Assembly: GCA_905221605.1 (NCBI GenBank)
Contig: CAJNDS010002080.1
Span: 979,001-1,043,000, forward strand
DNA length: 64,000 nucleotides
Origin: Symbiodinium natans
Lineage: Eukaryota; Sar; Dinophyceae; Suessiales; Symbiodiniaceae
Reading direction: 5' to 3'
Positions 58,031 to 64,000 of the stretch are shown piece after piece. Position 1 is the stretch's first letter. Each line of letters opens with the position of its first letter. The notes below the pieces were generated by a model that was not told the origin of the DNA, did not search any database, and worked only from the letters and a program-made list of their open reading frames with translations. Position numbers and translations under genes: made by a program.

Positions 58031-60756
58031 TTATACAGAGAATGACTCCTCTTGCGAGTGTATGCTGAGTTGCTTCAGCATCAGGGCATCAAATTGCTCC
58101 GAGGTAAACGAGTTCGATTCACCTCTTGATAATCTTGAAGCTCTTCGCCCAGTGTGAAAATGTAGCTGAATTGGACTGGTCGATGTCTCGTCATGATTCA
58201 CTAGTGATATCCTGTGAGCTTGTCCAGATGGTTCATATGCAAAGGTCTCCAGGACGTCACGGACACGCTGATGTCGCGCCAGCTGTGCCGGCGTGTGTCC
58301 TGACATTTGTCATCTATTTGGGTGTACTCGGACTAGCACAAAACACGCCACTATTGCCACCAGCACGTAGCATGATGATGCAGCGGGTTTCAGGCTGCGG
58401 GCTAGGGCTCTGTTTCTCATGGCATCGTTTAATTGCAACACTTGTGATTCATGCGCGGTTCGAGAAGATGTGCAGCAATCGAAGAGCATGGCGATGACAC
58501 AAGCTTCAGATGAAACCTCTCTTGCACTCTTTGTACTCAGGTCACTCTGGCGCTCATCCGTGGCTTGGCTCCTCCGTAAAAGGTTTGAGCCTGGCGCTCT
58601 TTGGCAAGAACCGACTCTATCCATGAAAGGCCAAGGCATCTCATCATTGTCGTTGAATCTGCCCATGTCGGGCATCATGGAAGCCACCACCCCCAGTTTT
58701 TAATGGTCCCCGCCGGAAGTGTCATGGAAATCCCAAGGCCTCCCGTTGTCGAACGATTGCTTACACAAAGAAGCCCAAATTTTAAATGGCTGCGGAATGC
58801 TGCGGACAATGCCCACACAGACCGAGACTGTGGGCTCTGAGCCAGTCAAAGTCCAGGTTGATTGTTTTGAACTCAAGAACCTCACACGGATTCCACAAAA
58901 CAGCTGCTGTTCAAAGTTCACAGAGCTTTGCTGGCAGGCGGCCACGGTTGTTGCGATCTTGAGGGTCTGCCCGTGCTCCCAGGAGAAAGGCAGCCAGGTT
59001 GACACTTCCCCAGAAGCATGCATGGCCCAGGGCGCTACTACTGCTCTCAGCCACGTACCTGTATGCTGCAGGAGGCTCCGGAAGTGGCAGAACAAGCCGC
59101 GCCCGGCAAGCCAGCTCTGCGCACCTATGCACAGCAGGGCAGGGGGGCCGAGCATCGATCTCGGCCTTGGACAACAGCAGCAACTCTGCCAGCTCGATTG
59201 TGTGGGGCTGCATGCTTGCAGCCATCGCCAAGTTACAAAGCTCACCGGGGTGCACTTCTGCTTTGCAATCGATGAGCGCAGCAACTGCATCAGTCGGATT
59301 GAATCGGGCACAGCTGCCCTGCAGAGGTGATTTGAAGCTTGGAGACCGGCGCAGATTCACGTCGGCCCGATGCTTGACTAAAAGTCGCACGGCCGCTCCC
59401 GAGGTACACGCCGCAAGGACCGACATGCCGGCAGTATCCGTCACATTTGCGTTTGCTCGTGCCATCAGCAAACCTTCCAAAGGACCCATATCATGGCGGC
59501 TCAGATCTGCAGCAAGGTGCAGGGGCATCCTTAGCTGAAAACAGAACTGCCTGGAAAAGAAGGAAGGCTAAGGAAGACCAGCTCTGGGTTCAAGCCCAAA
59601 GAGAGAGTATGCAGCTGCAAACTATATTTGACACAGCACAATGCTTCCATCTGCTTCCATGAGTCCAACCTGAAGGAATGCCAACGCCTGCCATGCCCGT
59701 GAGCCGTGTCGAGAGAGAAGTTCCGGCTCGGCTAAGCCATCCCATCATCTTCAGGTCTCTGGAGAGTACTGAGCAAGCTATCGAGCACATAGAAGTCTTC
59801 TCATCCACAGCATTGTCCCTGGACCCAAAACCAAAATGAGAAACAAAAGAGCTGGGATTCCGATGTGCCGGAGGAAGGCCCAGAATATCCTCAAATCTGG
59901 CCTTGAAGTATCGGCAGATATCAACATATGTCCTTCTCGTCTCCAGCATGCCTATTTTGTTGCGTAGCGCAATTCGAATGAACTTATTGACCTCCACCCT
60001 GTCCTCAGGAACTGTGAAGTGTCCACTGTTGGGAGGAAAGGGCAGGCATTGAGAAGGCATCGCAAAAACTGCGTGGTCATGGTCCAGGATCACGATGATG
60101 GGAATAGTAGGTCGACTGGATAGAAGCCTGCACCACATTTCGGCACGGCACCACCCCCGGTCCTGGCACAGTTGGAAATGGGCTTTAGCGACCCATACTT
60201 CTTAGTCACTTGATGAAAAGCAAAATTTTCTGGGCGACCCAGCGTCGATCCACGTTACAAATGAACAGTCTAAGCCTGTGTCGGCATGCGGGATTGTCGG
60301 TACCAAGGCCACAAAGAAATTGCAAGCATCAACGAAGGATGGTATCGACTGCACAGCCAAAGCAAAATCTCTTCGAGCACCATGTTGCGGAATGGAGAAG
60401 AAATCGAACCAAACATACGAGTCGTGCAGCTGGCCGATCTCTGACGGGGACAAACCATGCTGCCAGGCATTTGAGAGTTCGTGTGTCATGGAACTCCCTG
60501 CCGACAGCTTAACTCTGCCAGTGAGAATATTGTGTAGACAAAGGCGTAGAATCTGAAACTGCTTGCCAGCTTTGTCCGGATGCGATGTTCCCAGCCACTG
60601 ATGCGAAACAAAAACGGTTGAGAAGCTTGGCTCATGCATCACGAGCACACCAGCGTTCAGTAACTCCTCATGCACGGGGGGAGGGCCCGACATCTTCAGA
60701 ACGTCAATCAGCTTCACCACCCACATGGGATACAGGTCAGCATAGTTGTGACTCAT
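58031..60756 (-). CDS. VSHQW / WFDFFSIPQ domain protein with C-terminal ankyrin repeats
   Basis: Exon 1 (60756-60247) starts MSHNYADLYPMWVVKLIDVL and carries VFVSHQWLGTSHPDKAGKQF, YVWFDFFSIPQ and ALVPTIPHADTGLDCSFVTW. Exon 2 (60162 to about 59650) continues DRGWCRAEMWCRLLSSRPTI and SVLSRDLKMMGWLSRAGTSL. Exon 3 (about 59528-58943) is ankyrin repeats (PLHLAADLSRHDM, LLMARANANVTDTAGMSVLA, ALGHACFWGSVNLAAFLLGA). Exon 4 (58299-58031) completes the last repeat (GHTPAQLARHQRVRDVLETF) and ends at a stop. Intron 1 (60246-60163) starts GA; intron 3 (58942-58300) starts GC; the join RNN-RGHTPAQLARHQ is exact. This domain pair is common in dinoflagellates. The N-terminal half faintly resembles TIR/HET folds (VSHQW near the start, W-(I/F)D-x-x-x-I-x-Q later). 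Biological role unknown. The join of exons 2 and 3 is not fixed. Confidence 0.85.
58310..58690 (-). other. 127-codon open frame inside the last intron of the VSHQW-ankyrin gene
   Basis: Minus frame containing MPDMGRFNDNDEMPWPFMDR and ending in a hydrophobic YVLVAIVACFVLVRV. Its composition is protein-like, but it sits entirely within the intron whose removal restores the ankyrin repeat, so it is a retained-intron frame, a nested exon, or chance. Confidence 0.3.
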
Positions 60757-60914
60757 TGCCGAGGGCCAAGGTGCGACCTCTACGGTTCGAGGCAGAGACT
60801 AAAGCATTTCGAAACATACTGGCTTGACCCAACAGCGGCAGACATGGTGCTAACAAGCAGCTTCACACATGCACACATGGTCCTCCGAGTTCGGGAATGT
60901 CCGACAGCACTGCA

Positions 60915-62865
60915 TCAACCGCTACAAACATGCCAGCTGCTCGCTGCAGCAGCTCGCGGGCCGTGTCTCAGCATCCAGATCCGCCATGCACCGCTCAAGC
61001 CACTAACAAAACCTCCCAAGCCGTAAGCCGCTGTCCTTCCTGACCACTTGCCCATGCACTGATGACCGGCTTCAGAAGCCCATTGCCATACCTGACAATT
61101 TTGCCATGGACGGCTGTTTCTGAGCGTCTTGGAGGCTGCAGGATGCTGCAGGCGCACACAGGCGCTATCTTCCACGTCATGTCCGCTGCCTCGTCTTGCA
61201 CCTCACATTCCACAAGTATGACCGCGGATGGTGCTGCTCTGGAAGCAGTCTGTTGAAAGCTGGTTGGTCGAGTCTTAACGGCACGCCCCTGCCGCAGCTC
61301 AAGCACACGACGCAAAGGCGGTTAGATAGGAACTGGCTGTTTTACACGACGCATCGTTAAGCTTCGCTGGGGCTGCAACAGCTCTGGCATTGCGGACGGC
61401 CTTGATGCCGGATGCTTCCGAAAGTTGAAGTAAGCCAAGTCTGCCTGGCCTCTTCGGGAGCAACCTGACCGGCAAGGAGCAGCACTGCTCCAGTTGCTGG
61501 GGGTAGCGTCCTGCAAACTACGCTGAGAACACCAGTACCGTGTTCCCATGCTGCAAAACATGCACAGGAGCTGTGTACTCCCCTGCTGCAGGACATGTGC
61601 CAGAGACAGCCAGCTCGGCAAGCAGGTAGCGAATCGCGGAGATTGGACTTGACAACTAAGCAGTCAAAAACGTGATCTCGGCGAGATGCCTTGTCAATGT
61701 TTGGACCTGAGGGTTTGCAAGCAAAGAGGCTCAGCGGATCAGGGTTGCGCGGACATGCCAAGAGCACGGCGGTGTATCTGGCCACCTGGTCACTGAGCGG
61801 GACCATAGCATCCGGCCCTGAGAGGGTTACTGGTTGCCCAACCTCTGCTCACATGTCGACTCTCAACACGCCTCGCAACCCGCGATCGTGCCTCCCGTTG
61901 ACCCCCAAAAACCCCGAAACGATTGATCTCGCCAAGCTCACACTGTTTTTTGCTCAACCCGACAAACCCCAGTCGCGATTCTGCCTTGAATAAGCCTGCG
62001 AAATGACTGCTTCGTACTGATGCAGCAAGAACTGATGCCAAGTTGAACTGAGCTCAGTCAATAATGTCTCACCCCAGAACGGGTAACCATCAGTGCACCT
62101 GCTGCACAGGTGTCGATTGTGAAGGCCACAGCTTCCAAGTTTACATCCTTGGCCATGTCTAGCTGAGGTCCAGCTGGCAAGTGGGCAACCAGATTTACAG
62201 CAACACGAAGGCCACACATTCCCGCGACAAGCAATGTGGCAGCCATGTGGCATACTCATTCATGCAGCGAACGACGTTGCTGTAGAACTGGTCGGGCGAT
62301 GCATGTCGTTCGGTGTCGTGCTCTTTGAGGCAAAGCAGGCAATTCGATCACCCCTTCTTCCGTTGCACGCGGCTGCTTGCGGGATCCTAAACGAGGTTCT
62401 CAAATCAAGGTGGATGTGCCCTGACGAATCAAGTTGAGGCATCTGGCTTGCCGTGCTTCAGGCCCAGTGCCGAGCATCCAGCATAAACTTTGTACTTGCT
62501 ACTCAAAAAAAGCTCTCACCCAAGGGACCTTCCCAGGGTATTAGGCACGTTACACATCCTCGAGTCACTCGATCGAAGTCAGTTCTTGGGCTTCCACAGA
62601 TTCCTGAGCAGGGCGAGTGCGCAAAGGACCCGACCTCAACGTCCAGCTGATGAAATCAGCACAGAAAAAGAGGGTGGCCTCTTCTTCTGTTTGATCTTGC
62701 CTCGGCTATGGCATTCTCCAGCGGCTTTTGTGACAAAATAACTGTCTGCTTCTGAGAGACCTGTTCTGCGCCGCACAGCAGAGCCAACCACTGACTTCAA
62801 GTTCACGTGGCCCTGCACCAGTTCGTACAAAAAAAGATCCGGGAGCCAGAAAGCAGCGATCTTTC
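60915..62865 (-). CDS. Unrecognised multi-exon gene
   Basis: Protein-like minus exons in order: about 62865-62685 (IAAFWLPDLFLYELVQGHVN, SEADSYFVTKAAGECHSR, entered by TTGAAAG), about 62340-62255 (KEHDTERHASPDQFYSNVVR), about 62246-62065 (MAATLLVAGMCGLRVAVNLV, DMAKDVNLEAVAFTIDTCAA), about 61810-61660 (VARYTAVLLACPRNPDPLSL), about 61545-61400 (LPPATGAVLLLAGQVAPEEA) and 61315 to about 61050 (RAAPSAVILVECEVQDEAAD, RYGNGLLKPVISAW). An intramembrane or hydrophobic character is suggested for the 62.2-kb exon. Phases between exons were not all checked. I recognise no domain. Confidence 0.5.
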
Positions 62866-63061
62866 AAGCTGGTGTCAGAGCAAAAAACATGCCGAACTTT
62901 CAAGATGATTCGCAACTGAACGAGTCGGAAGCGCCCTCACATTGCACACGTAGCTACGGTCACAGAGTGTACTGGATGGGTATTCCTGGGCCCCAGCCAT
63001 CTGGAGACCCTTGGGCCCCTTCAAAAAAGTCAACGGTAGCACGAAAACTCTGTAAATCCTG

Positions 63062-63265
63062 TATCTCTAAACCTCTTATCTAAACCCTAAAATCCGAAAA
63101 TCCGTAGGTCGCAGATGCCCGAACTTTCCTAGGCCCAAACACCGTCAAATCCCCCCCAACACTTCCCCACACCCTAGATGTACCCAAAACCAAAACACAC
63201 TGAACCTAAATCCCTAAGCCCTAAACCCACGACCCTCAAACCCCAAGCCTCAAGACCTACAAACC
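63062..63265. repeat. Degenerate telomere-like repeats (CCCTAAA orientation)
   Basis: Decayed copies such as TAAACCCTAAAATCC, AAATCCCTAAGCCCTAAACCC and CCTACAAACCCTTAATGATCC. It marks the 5' side of the minus gene at 60.9-62.9 kb. Confidence 0.75.
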
Positions 63266-63299
63266 CTTAATGATCCTAAACTCTATCAACCCTGGATCC

Positions 63300-64000
63300 C
63301 CTTGCCCCCACGAAACTCCAGAATCCCTTATTTCGAAATCGACTTTTGGATCACAGACGTAGTCGTAGTAGTACTCCTCGTAGCCGTACTAGTACGAGTA
63401 CGCGCACATGTATTTGACGCTAGTATTTACAGCATTACGAGTGCTCAAAAGTGTTGCTATTTTTGCGAGATGAACATTCAAAGCTGCCAGAACGGGAGAA
63501 TAGGTATTTGGGGGTTGAGGACTTTTTTTTGGCCTGTAGTTTTCGGATGTGTGTTTGAGCCGAAGTGGTCGCTGTAGCATCGTGCCATGAAAGGTCAAAG
63601 GCGTGCCACAACTGCTTGTTCTGGAAATGGAAACCGCCCCCCCCCCCCCTCCACCTCCCCAGTTCCAGCCCCACCTTCCGCCCCAAGCCCACCCCCCAAG
63701 AGAAATCCATGCAAAGCAGTCATGAGACATGCAAGGCCCTCATGGGAAGTGCAAGGCCCTCATGCCCAAGGCAAGGCTCTCCAGGGAAACCAAATACAGC
63801 TGATGTCAGGTACGTGACTCCAACCAAGGTCGAAGTGAGAGGATGCGGTTCGACATAAAGGAAAGCATGCGAAGAGACAGGCGCCTGAAAGATCGTTCTG
63901 CACATGGACTCTGTAAGAGTTATTTCGACCCATGCATATGCCAGGAAATGAAAAAACTTAAAAAAAAAGGGTGCAAGCTGATTAATTTGGCGAAAACCGC
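63300..64000. other. No gene supported
   Basis: A C-rich run at 63637-63650, GTAGTA/GTACTAGTAC microrepeats near 63360-63400 and a duplicated TGCAAGGCCCTCATG (63729 and 63750). No credible exon. Confidence 0.4.

Noticed and set aside
1-64000. tRNA, rRNA, CRISPR, IS elements, riboswitches, bacterial promoters
   Set aside because: Looked for cloverleaf-like, regularly spaced repeat and IS-type patterns; none was seen, and the gene structure is eukaryotic.

Overview
This is a nuclear window from a eukaryote with intron-dense genes, almost certainly a dinoflagellate. Four things point there. (1) Spliced protein-coding exons can be assembled by hand, and more than half of the phased introns start with GC instead of GT, with one or two starting GA, which is a known dinoflagellate habit. 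(2) Genes lie head to tail on one strand: nearly every supported gene reads on the minus strand. (3) One gene belongs to a VSHQW / WFDFFSIPQ plus ankyrin family typical of dinoflagellates. (4) Plant/alga-type telomere repeats (TTTAGGG/CCCTAAA) occur inside the sequence at several places. There are no bacterial features (no operons, ribosome sites, CRISPR or phage).

Layout, left to right. 2.4-3.6 kb: unrecognised minus gene. 8.8-10.6 kb: RluA-type pseudouridine synthase. 11.7-12.35 kb: small unrecognised gene with introns of 29-42 nt. 13.9-15.2 kb: unrecognised gene, or the 3' part of the next one. 15.8-20.1 kb: LAS1-like ribosome-biogenesis nuclease, split by a 2.2-kb intron that carries a 1.6-kb 9-bp minisatellite. 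20.6-24.5 kb: three unrecognised genes around a head-to-head degenerate telomere array. 25.1-27.7 kb: multi-pass RING-H2 ubiquitin ligase and an upstream unknown gene, closed by a clean telomere array and an AT-rich block. 29.2-30.9 kb: a 300-bp inverted-repeat element and the only plus-strand gene candidate. 31.6-40.0 kb: large NAD-dependent glutamate dehydrogenase with an N-terminal ankyrin domain, resolved to about 28 exons. 40.3-47.1 kb: three unrecognised minus genes. 47.7-50.1 kb: repeats. 50.5-53.5 kb: weak minus genes. 55.9-57.1 kb: PRMT7-like arginine methyltransferase. 58.0-60.8 kb: VSHQW-ankyrin protein. 60.9-62.9 kb: unrecognised gene. 63.06-63.3 kb: degenerate telomere repeat.

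The recognised genes do not form one pathway: rRNA processing/modification (LAS1, RluA), nitrogen metabolism (GDH), protein modification (RING, PRMT). The strongest points for follow-up are the ankyrin-GDH fusion, the GC-AG intron set, the minisatellite sitting directly after the LAS1 catalytic exon, and the telomere-fusion-like array. All exon joins were made by eye from reading frame continuity and splice signals; no alignment or RNA data were used.
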